DNA of 50,721 bases, from contig CAIMFT010000142.1 in NCBI GenBank assembly GCA_903840385.1, forward strand, positions 1-50,721. Reading direction: 5' to 3'. The notes under the pieces were generated by a model, which was not told where the DNA came from, did no database searches, and saw only the letters and a program-made list of their open reading frames with translations. Below are positions 36,374 to 45,713 of the stretch, one piece after another. Source of the DNA: an uncultured Holophagaceae bacterium. GTDB taxonomy: Bacteria > Acidobacteriota > Holophagae > Holophagales > Holophagaceae. The position numbers were made by a program, and so were the translations under genes. The stretch's first letter is position 1. Each line of letters begins with the position of its first letter.

Positions 36374-36682
36374 GGTTCGCTCCAGATGGAATTGGCGGAA
36401 CCTTGCTATGGGCGACTCGCTGCATGGGACTTCTAGGCGGCGGGCCAGGTGCAAAGACGGCAGTTGCCCAGGGGCTTGCCCCCGGGCGGAGGATCACATT
36501 CGGGAAAGGCGGACGCCCTGAAACGCACCGATGGCCTGGCTACCACCGGGCGGTGGAGAGCCTGGGCCTGAAACGGGAATGTCGCTGCGGCGGCGGGCGT
36601 TTGGCAACCAGGGGCCTTTGAGAGGCTGGGTCCGACCGAGAGTCCGGCCGGAAGGAATAATCGTACCAGTTTCAGACGACAT
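36374..36682. other. rplL-rpoB spacer
   Basis: No gene is seen. The GC-rich spacer can form several hairpins, including GCCC-GGGG-type pairing at 36466-36487. In E. coli the same position holds an attenuator and an RNase III site that tune rpoBC relative to ribosomal proteins. An equivalent function here is inferred from position only. Confidence 0.5.
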
Positions 36683-36721
36683 CGCAAAGCGCAAGGTGCA
36701 CGAGGCACCCCACGCTTTGCG
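36683..36721 (-). other. Stem-loop after rplL
   Basis: A 9-bp stem (CGCAAAGCG / CGCTTTGCG) encloses a second stem GGTGC/GCACC. It starts 17 bases after the rplL stop. There is no T-run after it on the minus strand, so it fits a partial attenuator or processing site better than a full terminator. Confidence 0.6.
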
Positions 36722-36738
36722 TTGTTACTGAAAAGAAA

Positions 36739-37113
36739 CTACTTGACCTCGACCTTGGCGCCGGCGGCCTCGAGCTTCTCTTTGACCTTCTGGGCCTCGT
36801 CCTTGGTCACGCCTTCCTTGACGGCCTTGGGAGCGCCATCAACGAGGTCCTTGGCTTCCTTCAAGCCCAGGCCAGCGACGAGCTCGCGGACAGCCTTGAT
36901 GACGTTGAGCTTGTTGGCGCCAGCCTCGACGAGGATGACGTTGAACTCGGTCTGCTCTTCCACGGCAACGGCAGCGGTCGCGCCAGCGGCGGGAGCGGCC
37001 ATGGCGGCGGCAGAGACACCGAAGCGGTCCTCGAGGGCCTTGACCAGGTTGGCCAGGTCGAGCACGGTCATGGTTTCGATTTCAGCGATGAGCTGATCGG
37101 CGGTGAGAGCCAT
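36739..37113 (-). CDS. rplL: 50S ribosomal protein L7/L12
   Basis: The stalk protein of the large ribosomal subunit, 124 aa, which recruits translation factors. The N-terminal dimerisation helix ([15 protein letters not shown]) is followed by an Ala-rich hinge around residues 35-52 and the C-terminal domain with [20 protein letters not shown] and the KDLVDGAPK motif. The start has AGGAGG five bases upstream. It lies 50 bases after rplJ, in the standard rplJL order. Confidence 0.98.
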   Translation of the reverse strand: MALTADQLIAEIETMTVLDLANLVKALEDRFGVSAAAMAAPAAGATAAVAVEEQTEFNVILVEAGANKLNVIKAVRELVAGLGLKEAKDLVDGAPKAVKEGVTKDEAQKVKEKLEAAGAKVEVK

Positions 37114-37163
37114 GATGGCCTCCTAAAATTCGAAATGGGGTTATGGATTCGGGGTTGGGAGTG

Positions 37164-37652
37164 CTACTCGCCGGCCTTCTGCTTGCGGATGCCCTCGAGG
37201 GCGACCGCCAGACCGGAAATGGGGTACTTCATGAGGTAGAGGAGCTTGGAGAGGAGGACATCGCGGCTGGGCAGCTCGGCCAGGACCTGCAGCTGCTTGG
37301 CATCGATGCTCTTCCCGTCGATCACGCCGGCCTTGAAGGTGGCGGCGGGATTGTCCTTGAGGAAGCCGTTCACGGCCTTGGCCAGGAGGATCACGTCCTC
37401 ACGGGTGGTGGCAATGGCGCTGGAGCCCTTGAAGAAGCCTCCGAGGGATTCGAAGGAGGTGTCCTTCACGGCCAGGCGCAGCAGCGTGTTCTTGCTGACG
37501 CGGTACTGGGCCTTGCTCTCACGGATGGTCTTGCGGAAGGCGGTGTCTTTGCCCACCACGAGGCCCTTGAACTCGATCACGACCGCCGAGGTGGCGGAGG
37601 CGAAGGTGTCCTTCAGGACGGCGACTTCGGCGTATTTCTTGGTCTTTTCCAT
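37164..37652 (-). CDS. rplJ: 50S ribosomal protein L10
   Basis: L10 anchors the L7/L12 dimers to the ribosome; 162 aa, a normal length. The N-terminal [23 protein letters not shown] region and the [13 protein letters not shown] segment (typical NTLxxxA) are visible. GGAGG precedes the ATG. Only nine bases separate it from the rplA stop, so there is no room for the long L10-binding leader found in E. coli. Any autoregulation must act elsewhere. Confidence 0.97.
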   Translation of the reverse strand: MEKTKKYAEVAVLKDTFASATSAVVIEFKGLVVGKDTAFRKTIRESKAQYRVSKNTLLRLAVKDTSFESLGGFFKGSSAIATTREDVILLAKAVNGFLKDNPAATFKAGVIDGKSIDAKQLQVLAELPSRDVLLSKLLYLMKYPISGLAVALEGIRKQKAGE

Positions 37653-37661
37653 GGTGGCCTC

Positions 37662-38351
37662 CTACTTCTCAACACTGGTGTTGAGGTTGATGGACGGACC
37701 CATGGTGGAGGCGATGTACATCGTCTTCACATACTTGCCCTTGGCCGTGGCGGGCTTGGCCTTGTGCACGGCATCGATGAGCGCCTTGGCGTTCTCTTCC
37801 AGCTTCTCGACGCCGAAGGAGAGCTTGCCAACGGGGGCATGGATGATGCCCGTCTTGTCGACGCGGTACTCGACCTTGCCGGCCTTGATCTCCTTGATGG
37901 CCTTGGCCACGTCGAAGGTCACGGTTCCGGTCTTGGGGTTGGGCATGAGGCCGCGGGGACCGAGCACCTTGCCCAGCCGACCAACGCCCTTCATCATGTC
38001 CGGGGTCGCGACGAGGGCATCGAAGTCGAGGAATCCCCCGGCGATCTTCTCGACCAGGTCATCCCCGCCCACGATCTCGGCGCCCGCAGCTTCCGCTTCC
38101 TTGATCTTCTCGCCACCAGCGATGACCGCCACCCGCATCGTCTTGCCCGTGCCGTGAGGCAGGACCAGCGTGCCACGGACCATCTGGTCCGCATGGCGGG
38201 GGTCAACACCGAGCCTCATGTGCACTTCCACCGTTTCGTCGAACTTGGCGAAGGCCAGGTCCTTGACGACGGTGAGAGCGTCCGTCAGCTCGTAGGGGCG
38301 ATCCTCGATCTTGGCCGCGGCAGCCCGGTACTTCTTTCCAGGTTTTGCCAT
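37662..38351 (-). CDS. rplA: 50S ribosomal protein L1
   Basis: L1 binds 23S rRNA at the exit-site stalk and can repress translation of its own mRNA; 229 aa. Conserved features include the [18 protein letters not shown] region, GTVxLPHGTGK and the [15 protein letters not shown] motif. GGAG lies five bases before the ATG. It follows rplK after a 122-base spacer that contains several short hairpins. Confidence 0.98.
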   Translation of the reverse strand: MAKPGKKYRAAAAKIEDRPYELTDALTVVKDLAFAKFDETVEVHMRLGVDPRHADQMVRGTLVLPHGTGKTMRVAVIAGGEKIKEAEAAGAEIVGGDDLVEKIAGGFLDFDALVATPDMMKGVGRLGKVLGPRGLMPNPKTGTVTFDVAKAIKEIKAGKVEYRVDKTGIIHAPVGKLSFGVEKLEENAKALIDAVHKAKPATAKGKYVKTMYIASTMGPSINLNTSVEK

Positions 38352-38403
38352 ATTGGCTCCATTCGAACGATCTCCCGCGATGACGGTCGCGGTGGCCGGG
38401 ATC

Positions 38404-38418
38404 GCCGCACGGTGCGGC
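38404..38418 (-). other. Short GC-rich hairpin in the rplK-rplA spacer
   Basis: GCCGCAC and GTGCGGC form a 7-bp inverted repeat. Neighbouring hairpins (for example around 38419-38433) also occur in this 122-base spacer. They may be an mRNA processing or L1-related element, but no known L1 site was identified. Confidence 0.3.
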
Positions 38419-38473
38419 TCTCCAGTGAAGAGCGTCCAGCCCGAACCAGAGGTCCGGGCCAGAGAATTTGGGG

Positions 38474-38908
38474 TTACAGACCGATGACGTCGACGCCCAT
38501 GGAGCGGGCGGAGCCAGCGATGGAGCGGACGGCGGCTTCGAGGCTGCCGGCGGTGAGGTCGGGCATCTTGACCTTGGCGATCTCCTCGAGCTGCTCGCGG
38601 GTGATCTTGCCAACCTTGGTCTTGTTGGGGGTGGGGCTGCCCTTGTCCAGGCCGAGCTTCTTCTTGATGAGCACGGCGGCGGGAGGGGTCTTCAGGATGA
38701 AGCTGAAGCTGCGGTCAGCAAAGACGGTGATGACCACGGGAAGGATGGTGCCCTTCTCGACCTGGCCCACAGACTTGGCGTTGAACTGCTTCACGAACTC
38801 CATGATATTGACGCCGTGCTGACCCAGCGCGGGACCGACGGGCGGCGCCGGGGTGGCCTCGCCTGCGGGCAGCTGCAGCTTGATGTAGCCAGTGATCTTC
38901 TTAGCCAT
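38474..38908 (-). CDS. rplK: 50S ribosomal protein L11
   Basis: L11 forms the GTPase-associated centre with 23S rRNA and is needed for stringent-response activation by RelA; 144 aa. The N-terminal Pro-rich [20 protein letters not shown] motif and the C-terminal RNA-binding domain ending [12 protein letters not shown] are clear. GGAGA lies seven bases before the ATG. It is downstream of nusG in the usual order. Confidence 0.98.
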   Translation of the reverse strand: MAKKITGYIKLQLPAGEATPAPPVGPALGQHGVNIMEFVKQFNAKSVGQVEKGTILPVVITVFADRSFSFILKTPPAAVLIKKKLGLDKGSPTPNKTKVGKITREQLEEIAKVKMPDLTAGSLEAAVRSIAGSARSMGVDVIGL

Positions 38909-38977
38909 GTCTTGTTCTCCTGCGACTGATTCCGACGAATGCCGGCGACGGCCGCCTTAAAGGGTGTGAAAAGGGGA

Positions 38978-39610
38978 TTAGCGCTTTTCCACCTGGATAA
39001 AGTCGAGCTCCACGGGGGTGCTGCGACCGAACACCGTCACCATCACCTTGATGGTGGAGCGCTCTTCGTGGATCTCATCCACATCCCCTTCAAAGTTTGC
39101 GAAGGGGCCATCTATGATACGGACCTTTTCGCCCTTCTCAAAGTGGTATTTCGGCTTGGGCTTCTCCTGCGTCTCTTCCGTGTGGTGCATGATCTGGCGG
39201 ACTTCATCCTCGGTCAGCGGCGTGGGGCGCTTCTTGTTGGCCCCCACAAAGCTCGTGACCTTCGGGGTGTTCCGCACCAGGTGCCAGTCCACGTCCGCCA
39301 TCTCGACGGAGCCGTCGATCCGCTGCTCCACGGCGATCTGCACCAGGAGGTAGCCAGGGAAGGACTTGCGCTTCTTGGTGATGCGCTCCTTCTTCCCGGT
39401 CTTGGCGTCGACCTTCATCTCCTCGTAGGTCTCCTCGGGGATCTGAATGTCGCCGAAGCTCTCGGAGCGCTCTTCCATCTTGATGCGCTGGCGCAGATGC
39501 TCCATCACCTTGGCTTCGTAGCCCGAGTAGGTGTGGATGATGAACCACCGGAGCTGGCTGCCCTGGGGCTGCGCGGGGGTGTCCTGGGGGGTACTCACAA
39601 GTTCAGTCAT
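38978..39610 (-). CDS. nusG: Transcription termination/antitermination factor NusG
   Basis: NusG binds RNA polymerase, supports processivity and links it to Rho or the ribosome; 210 aa. The NGN domain begins at WFIIHTYSGYEAKV. The C-terminal KOW domain contains EKVRIIDGPFANFEGDVDEI. A Gln/Pro-rich N-terminal tail of about 20 residues precedes the NGN domain. GGAGG lies five bases before the ATG, 13 bases after secE. Confidence 0.98.
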   Translation of the reverse strand: MTELVSTPQDTPAQPQGSQLRWFIIHTYSGYEAKVMEHLRQRIKMEERSESFGDIQIPEETYEEMKVDAKTGKKERITKKRKSFPGYLLVQIAVEQRIDGSVEMADVDWHLVRNTPKVTSFVGANKKRPTPLTEDEVRQIMHHTEETQEKPKPKYHFEKGEKVRIIDGPFANFEGDVDEIHEERSTIKVMVTVFGRSTPVELDFIQVEKR

Positions 39611-39623
39611 GCCTGCCTCCGCT

Positions 39624-39818
39624 TCAGCGAGTCTTCAAGAAGAAAACCGCGAAGCCCTTGGAGAGGACCCAGTCCACGGACCAGAGGTAAGCTCCCACGA
39701 AGAGAGAGATCACCACCACGGTCCAGGCCGAGGACATCACCTTGTCCTTCGTTGGCCAGTCCACGCGGTTGAGCTCCGCTGAGAGCTCCTTGGCCTGCTG
39801 CTTGATGGCGCTGATCAA
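39624..39818 (-). CDS. secE: Preprotein translocase subunit SecE
   Basis: SecE is the small essential clamp of the SecYEG channel; 64 aa with a cytoplasmic amphipathic part containing the conserved ELxxVxWPT motif (ELNRVDWPT) and one membrane segment (AWTVVVISLFVGAYLWSVDWVL). The apparent start is TTG at 39816-39818, with only a weak purine-rich sequence upstream; no ATG or GTG in frame lies between this codon and the WPT motif. It sits between tRNA-Trp and nusG, as in most bacteria. Confidence 0.94.
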   Translation of the reverse strand: MISAIKQQAKELSAELNRVDWPTKDKVMSSAWTVVVISLFVGAYLWSVDWVLSKGFAVFFLKTR

Positions 39819-39887
39819 GTTGGACCCCGAGAAATGGACATGGATCAGAAAAACCTGGCCCCGAGCGGGATCGCCGGGGCCGGAATG

Positions 39888-39963
39888 TGGCAGGGGAGAC
39901 AGGCTTCGAACCCGCGACCTGCGGATTTGGAGTCCGCTGCTCTACCAACTGAGCTACTCCCCT
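39888..39963 (-). tRNA. tRNA-Trp (CCA anticodon)
   Basis: A cloverleaf of 76 nt including encoded CCA. The acceptor stem is AGGGGAG/CTCCCCT, the D-loop AGCTCAGTTGGTAGAGC, and the anticodon loop CTCCAAA gives CCA. The T-arm is GGGTTCGAAGCC. It lies between rpmG and secE, a conserved location. Confidence 0.97.
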
Positions 39964-39968
39964 GTGGA

Positions 39969-40001
39969 GACCGCCCGGACACCTCACGGGGCCGGGCGGT
40001 C
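39969..40001 (-). other. Hairpin between rpmG and tRNA-Trp
   Basis: A 10-bp stem (GACCGCCCGG / CCGGGCGGTC) with a 13-base loop lies 18 bases after the rpmG stop and just before the tRNA. It is probably an RNA processing or mRNA 3'-end element; no T-run is present. Confidence 0.45.
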
Positions 40002-40018
40002 ACCTCGGGTCCGACAGC

Positions 40019-40168
40019 CTACTTGGCCTCTCGGTGAACCCGGACACCAACACAGAACCGGCAGAACTTGTTGAACTCAAGCTTGCCTGTGGTGGTCTTC
40101 TTGTTCTTGGTGGTGCTGTAGTTCTTGCGTTTGCACCCCTGGCACTGCAGGTGAACGATGTCGCGCAT
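40019..40168 (-). CDS. rpmG: 50S ribosomal protein L33
   Basis: A 49-residue large-subunit protein translated directly from the minus strand: it begins MRDIVHLQCQGC and ends VHREAK. It has two CxxC pairs (CQGC and CRFC), so it is the zinc-ribbon form. The ATG at 40166-40168 has AGGAGG upstream (GGTCCCATGCG context). It lies between tuf and tRNA-Trp, the usual neighbourhood. Confidence 0.97.
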   Translation of the reverse strand: MRDIVHLQCQGCKRKNYSTTKNKKTTTGKLEFNKFCRFCVGVRVHREAK

Positions 40169-40200
40169 GGGACCTCCTAAGTCGGAGGGCGGATCAGGCT

Positions 40201-41394
<1,194 letters not shown>

Positions 41395-41447
41395 AAATGC
41401 CTCCTGGATGGTGGGAGAGAAGAAAGGGGGGGAACGAAATGTAAGGG

Positions 41448-41522
<75 letters not shown>

Positions 41523-41569
41523 CTTGAACCTTGCCGCCTCACCGGAGTGGTCCGGCGGACGAGGGAGGA

Positions 41570-41646
<77 letters not shown>

Positions 41647-41669
41647 GTGGAAGGTAAAGACGGGACAGA

Positions 41670-41692
41670 AATCCCCGATCCTGCCGGGGATT
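41670..41692 (-). other. Hairpin between tRNA-Tyr and tRNA-Gly
   Basis: An 8-bp stem (AATCCCCG / CGGGGATT, 7-base loop) begins at the encoded CCA end of tRNA-Tyr. It may guide processing of the polycistronic tRNA transcript. Confidence 0.4.
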
Positions 41693-41778
41693 GGTGCCGA
41701 GAGAAGGATTCGAACCTCCGTAACGCGATGCGTGGCAGATTTACAGTCTGCTGCCATTAACCACTCGGCCATCTCGGC
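41692..41778 (-). tRNA. tRNA-Tyr (GTA anticodon)
   Basis: 87 nt with encoded CCA and the long variable arm expected for class II tRNAs. The acceptor stem is GCCGAGA/TCTCGGC. The anticodon loop CTGTAAA gives GTA. It is the first gene of the tRNA-tuf transcript. Confidence 0.97.
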
Positions 41779-41912
41779 GTGCTTTCCCGTCGCCCCTCCC
41801 GGGGCTTGTCAATGTGGCTTCCCAATGCTCCGGAAAGCCTCCCAAAAGAGTCCCTGACGGGGCTCCATATCAGGCACTCTGCGAGGCAGGGCTTCCCTGA
41901 CAGGGAATACGA

Positions 41913-41941
41913 AAGGTATCACGGCACAGCGGGGGTCTCAA
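41913..41941 (-). promoter_or_regulatory. Candidate promoter of the tRNA-tuf operon
   Basis: On the minus strand TTGAGA (41941-41936) is followed after 17 bases by TACCTT (41918-41913), about 135 bases upstream of tRNA-Tyr. It overlaps the rlmB stop. The match is moderate, so transcription from further upstream cannot be excluded. Confidence 0.35.
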
Positions 41942-42699
41942 GGAAAAACTTCCTCGGGCAACCCGCTGCTGGCGCCTTCGCCGCGCCGCGCCAGCACTCG
42001 GAAGAGGGCCACCGCTGCTGCGGCAGAGACGTTGAGGCTCTCGACACCACCGGGCATGGGAATGTGCAGGAGGCCATCGCAGCGCTCGCGGATTTTCAGG
42101 TGCAGCCCCTCACCCTCGGCACCCACCACCAGCACCGTGGCCCGGTCAAAGGCTTCGCCCAGGTAGCTCTGGCTGCCTTCCCCGGCGGCCAGACCGTAGA
42201 CCCAGGCCCCGGCCTGCTTCAGGTCGTCCAGGGCCCGGCCCAGGTTCACCACCCGGCAGACCGGCACCCGACCGGCTGTGCCGGCGCTGGCGCGGACCAC
42301 GGTCTCGTTGATGGCGGCGGAGCGGCGCTCGGGCAGGAGCACCCCATCCACGCCCGCAGCGGCGGCGGAGCGGAGGACCGCCCCCAGGTTGTGGGGGTCC
42401 GTGACCCCATCCAGGGCCAGCACCAGGGCCGCAGGCCCCCGCTCCACCACCCGGGCGGTAATGGCGTCGAACTCCGCATAGGCGAAGGCCCCCCCCTCGC
42501 CCAGGATGCCCTGATGGCGCTGCCCGGGGCTGCGCCGATCCAGGCCCTCCATGGGCTCCCGGTGGATGACCACGCCGGCCTCGCGAGCGGCGGCGACCAG
42601 TTTGGACAGGCGCCCCCAGGCGGCGGGGGCGATCCAGAGGGTGTGCAGCTCCCCGCGAGCGAGGGCCTCCTCGCAGGCATGGGGGCCGGGGAATCGCAT
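41938..42699 (-). CDS. rlmB: TrmH/SpoU-family 23S rRNA 2'-O-methyltransferase, RlmB-like
   Basis: A 253-aa SPOUT-fold RNA ribose methyltransferase that uses S-adenosylmethionine; RlmB modifies 23S rRNA at position 2251 (E. coli numbering). The N-terminal substrate-binding domain covers about 1-85. The three SpoU motifs are LALDGVTDPHNLGAVLRSA, VVGAEGEGL and IPMPGGVESLNVSAAAAV, the last forming the knot. The ATG at 42697-42699 has a GAG upstream. It lies 13 bases after the outer-membrane protein gene and just before the tRNA-tuf transcript. Exact target position is inferred from family resemblance; TrmH-family paralogues can differ in target. Confidence 0.88.
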   Translation of the reverse strand: MRFPGPHACEEALARGELHTLWIAPAAWGRLSKLVAAAREAGVVIHREPMEGLDRRSPGQRHQGILGEGGAFAYAEFDAITARVVERGPAALVLALDGVTDPHNLGAVLRSAAAAGVDGVLLPERRSAAINETVVRASAGTAGRVPVCRVVNLGRALDDLKQAGAWVYGLAAGEGSQSYLGEAFDRATVLVVGAEGEGLHLKIRERCDGLLHIPMPGGVESLNVSAAAAVALFRVLARRGEGASSGLPEEVFP

Positions 42700-42712
42700 G
42701 GGGACTCGCTTT

Positions 42713-44062
42713 CTAGAAGGTCTTCTTGAACCCGAGGGCCACCAGGTGGCCCATGCTCTCGACGCGGAGGCGGGTCCCCACGTTGCGGAAGCCCGTGGAG
42801 CTCCAGACGCCGTCCAGCTGGCGGCTGTCCTGGTCCTCGCTCTGCCGGAACTGGTAGCCCAGGTTCAGCTCGCCGCCGAAGACCTTGTAGCCGGCACCCA
42901 CGGAGAAGCCCGCCGTGCGGCTGCCACCAAGGAGGGGCTCCGTGCGGTTGGAGTCGATGCTGCGCTGGTCCAGAAAGAGGCCGGCCCGGAGGGTCCAGAA
43001 CTTGCCCAGCTCAATCTCGGTGGAGGCGCCGGCGCCCAGGTGGCCCTTGCCCTGAGGGAGCTGGGCGGGAGCGGTGGCGGTTCCCAGCGAGGTGCGGGCA
43101 GTGGCGAAGCCGGGCATCTGCAGGCCGCCGGAAGTCCAGGAGAGGTCCGCTTCCCAGGTGACCATGGGGTGGGTCCGGTGGCGCATGCCCACGGTGGTCC
43201 GGGAGGGCAGGTTCAGGGTGCCGCTGCCCGCGGATAGCGTGGAAGCCGCCAGCAGGGCCGTGGCCCGGGTGACCGTGCCGAGGGGGGCCAGGCTCAGGCC
43301 GTCATTGGCGTAGTAGCCCAGGGGTGCATCCTGCAAGCTCGCCTTGAGGTCCAGGTCGCCCTTGAGGCCGGACTGGTGGACAAAGCCAAGGGTCCAGCGG
43401 GGGCTGATGGCCCACCGGAGGCCCAGGGAGTAGCTGGGCACCACCTTGTTGCCGGTTTCCCCAATCCGCTGCTCCACCAGGCCATCCGTCAGGGCTGTGG
43501 TCGCATTAGGCACGCCCAGGCGCACCACGGTGCTGGAGCCGTAGGACAGGCGGGCCACGCCCAGGCCCACACCCACGGACAGGGATGGGCTGAGGGTCCA
43601 GGCGGCCTGGCCTTCCAGGCGCCGGGCCGCCAGGTCGAGGCCATCGCCCAGGTAGCGGGTGGGGGCATCGCTGGAGAGGCGGCCATGGCGAAGGAACGGC
43701 TCATCCACCTTCAGGCCCAGGGTGAGGGTGGGCGACTGCCGCAGCGCCAGGCCGAAGGCCCCGATGGCGCGGTTCCGATCGCTGCTGTAGAAGCTGTTCT
43801 GGCTCGATTCGAGGCTCTGCTGGCTGCTGGCCATCTCCAGGCCCACGGCGACATAGGCTCCGGACTTTTCCCGCAGGGAGGCCAGCAGGGCAGGATTGGT
43901 GGCCGCCGCCTCCAGGCTGTAGCCGTAGGCAACCTGCACCCCGCTGCGGCTGATGCCCACAGGGTCCGCCGCCGGCAGGGCCAGGCTCTGGGCCGCCACA
44001 GGCAGGGCTCCCGCACCCAGCAGAAGTCCCGCACTGATGAATCCACGAACCACATGAGCCAT
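42713..44062 (-). CDS. FadL/OmpP1-like outer-membrane barrel protein
   Basis: 449 aa from the ATG at 44060-44062 with GGAGG nine bases upstream; an ATG seven codons earlier (44083) is less well placed. The signal peptide ends ALPVAAQ. The mature protein begins ALPAADPVGISRSGVQVAYG and then shows alternating amphipathic strands rich in Gly, Ser and aromatic residues, ending in Phe (LGFKKTF), as expected for a Bam-inserted beta-barrel. NPALLA near the N-terminus recalls the NPA motif of FadL/OmpP1 transporters of hydrophobic compounds. The cargo is unknown. It is co-directional with rlmB 13 bases downstream. Confidence 0.75.
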   Translation of the reverse strand: MAHVVRGFISAGLLLGAGALPVAAQSLALPAADPVGISRSGVQVAYGYSLEAAATNPALLASLREKSGAYVAVGLEMASSQQSLESSQNSFYSSDRNRAIGAFGLALRQSPTLTLGLKVDEPFLRHGRLSSDAPTRYLGDGLDLAARRLEGQAAWTLSPSLSVGVGLGVARLSYGSSTVVRLGVPNATTALTDGLVEQRIGETGNKVVPSYSLGLRWAISPRWTLGFVHQSGLKGDLDLKASLQDAPLGYYANDGLSLAPLGTVTRATALLAASTLSAGSGTLNLPSRTTVGMRHRTHPMVTWEADLSWTSGGLQMPGFATARTSLGTATAPAQLPQGKGHLGAGASTEIELGKFWTLRAGLFLDQRSIDSNRTEPLLGGSRTAGFSVGAGYKVFGGELNLGYQFRQSEDQDSRQLDGVWSSTGFRNVGTRLRVESMGHLVALGFKKTF

Positions 44063-44163
44063 GTCGCACTGCCTCCGATGCATTCTGAATGACCCGAACC
44101 AGGAAAGGGTTCACGCCCAAGGTTCCAGCATCGCCAAAAGCGCCCGAATCACCAAGCGCATTC

Positions 44164-44193
44164 CTCCGGGGGCACCCCGCAGGGGACCCGGAG
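44164..44193 (-). terminator. Stem-loop after the small membrane protein gene
   Basis: CTCCGGG pairs with CCCGGAG, with further inner CCCC/GGGG pairing. It begins 2 bases after the stop codon at 44196-44198. No T-run follows. It probably marks the 3' end of the kinase/membrane-protein transcript. Confidence 0.5.
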
Positions 44194-44195
44194 AC

Positions 44196-44486
44196 TCAGC
44201 GCTCCGACTCGCCCATGAAGCGGACCAGCAGTCGGTCCACCAGCTCCCAAATCTCCAGCAGGGCCGCCAGACACATCACCAGGCCGAGGCCCAGGGCGAG
44301 GGCGCGGCCCCAGGGGCCCATCAAGCCTCGGCAGACCTCAGGCCACTCCCAGAAGAGAGAGGGCAGCCGGAGCCGGCCATAGAGCGCCAGGGTCGACAAC
44401 AACATCCCGCCCCAGAGCAGGTAGAAGAACCTCAGCGCTCGGAAGAAGATATCCCGGCTGAAGGGGCGGGGGGGGTGGGCAGGCAT
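44196..44486 (-). CDS. Small two-helix membrane protein, unknown function
   Basis: 96 aa with two hydrophobic segments, about residues 16-38 (LRFFYLLWGGMLLSTLALYG) and 60-82 (ALALGLGLVMCLAALLEIWEL), and a charged C-terminus (RFMGESER). The ATG at 44484-44486 lies inside the end of the PAS kinase gene, an overlap of 55 bases in another frame, with no strong ribosome-binding site. A hairpin follows the stop directly, supporting a real gene end. No family is recognised. An accessory membrane partner of the kinase is possible but unsupported. Confidence 0.55.
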   Translation of the reverse strand: MPAHPPRPFSRDIFFRALRFFYLLWGGMLLSTLALYGRLRLPSLFWEWPEVCRGLMGPWGRALALGLGLVMCLAALLEIWELVDRLLVRFMGESER

Positions 44487-45646
44487 CGAGGGATCAGCAT
44501 ACCCGCTGGCAGCTCAATGAAGAACTGGGTGCCCGTTTCCCAGGTGCTGGTGAAGCCCACCTTGCCCCCCAGGACAGTCTCGCCCAGCACCTTCATGCCG
44601 TAGGTTCCAAGGCCCCTGCCCCGGTCCGACTTGGTGCTGAAGGAGCGGTGGAAGACGCAGTCGGCCACCTCGGGGGGCATGCAGCCGGGATTCTGGACCA
44701 CGAAGGTGGGCCGTTCCTCCCGGAGCTCGAACCAGACACAGGCCTGGCCCCCCAGGGGCATGGCCTCGAAGGCGTTGTGGGCCATGTTGGACAGCACCCG
44801 GCCAAGCGCCACGAGGTCCGTGCGCAGGGGCAGCTCTTCCAGCTTGGAGGGCACCCGGAGCAGCCTCATAGCAGCTTCGGGCCCCAGGGAGTGCTCCAGG
44901 TCATCCAGGACCTGGGCGGCAGTGGCCTCCAGGACCACGGATACAACATCCCCACACTCGGCCTGCAGCAGCCGGTGCTGGGACTCGACCTCCGAGCGCA
45001 GGTGGTCGGCCATCTCGATGACCCGCTCAGCCACCTGGAGGGGGTCAGCGCCCGCACCCTGGAGCATCTCGGACCAGGACTGGAGGCCCTTGAGGGACTG
45101 CATCAGGTCGTGGATGAAGACCCGCTCGAGGGCATCCCGGCGCTTCTCGGCGCTGGTGTCCTGGAAGGTCATCAGGGTCAGGCCGTGGCCCCCGATCGCC
45201 AGGGGCATGGAGCGGACCCGGAACTCCCGGGCCTCCAGGCGGCCACCCCGGCGAACGCTGGCCAGCCACTCTCCGGTGGCGGCCACGCCTTCCCCGCGGG
45301 ACGAGATGAGGGACGCGAGCATGCCACAGCGGGTGCAGGCCCTGGAGGTGCCGCAGCCGTCAGGCCCCTCGGTCATGTGCACGCAGGCCATGGCCTCGCC
45401 CATCCGGGAACCGCGGCAGAGGTCCTTGTTCTCCTGAGCCATGGCCGTCAGGAACGGGGCGTTGCCCGTCAGGATCTGGCGCTGGGCGTTGAGGATGACG
45501 GCAAACCCATCAACAGCGTCCAAAACTGTCTTGGCCAGCAGGTCGCCCATGCAGACTTCCTCGGCCTTTGCGAGGTCCCCAGGCGCAGCACGGCCGACGA
45601 GGTCACCTTTGACCCCGGTTCCAGACGAATGACCGGCCTCCTGCAT
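44432..45646 (-). CDS. PAS-domain sensor histidine kinase with cysteine cluster
   Basis: 404 aa, no membrane segment, so probably cytoplasmic. A PAS-like domain covers about 35-165 and contains five cysteines, C77, C88, C98, C104 and C107, which could bind a metal, Fe-S cluster or act as redox thiols. The phosphoacceptor region is FIHDLMQSLKGL with His179. The ATPase domain has the N-box SNMAHNAFEAM (Asn287, Asn291), NPGCMPPEV in place of the usual DxGxG, then FHRSFSTK and GRGLGTYGMK. The ATG has AGGAG seven bases upstream. No response regulator lies beside it, so its partner is unknown. The C-terminal tail overlaps the small membrane protein gene. Confidence 0.88.
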   Translation of the reverse strand: MQEAGHSSGTGVKGDLVGRAAPGDLAKAEEVCMGDLLAKTVLDAVDGFAVILNAQRQILTGNAPFLTAMAQENKDLCRGSRMGEAMACVHMTEGPDGCGTSRACTRCGMLASLISSRGEGVAATGEWLASVRRGGRLEAREFRVRSMPLAIGGHGLTLMTFQDTSAEKRRDALERVFIHDLMQSLKGLQSWSEMLQGAGADPLQVAERVIEMADHLRSEVESQHRLLQAECGDVVSVVLEATAAQVLDDLEHSLGPEAAMRLLRVPSKLEELPLRTDLVALGRVLSNMAHNAFEAMPLGGQACVWFELREERPTFVVQNPGCMPPEVADCVFHRSFSTKSDRGRGLGTYGMKVLGETVLGGKVGFTSTWETGTQFFIELPAGMLIPRCLPTPPAPSAGISSSER

Positions 45647-45713
45647 GGAAACACTCCTAAGGTAAGTCTGCCTTGGTCCATCGACCGGAAAATAGGTTTT
45701 CTTTACCTAATTG

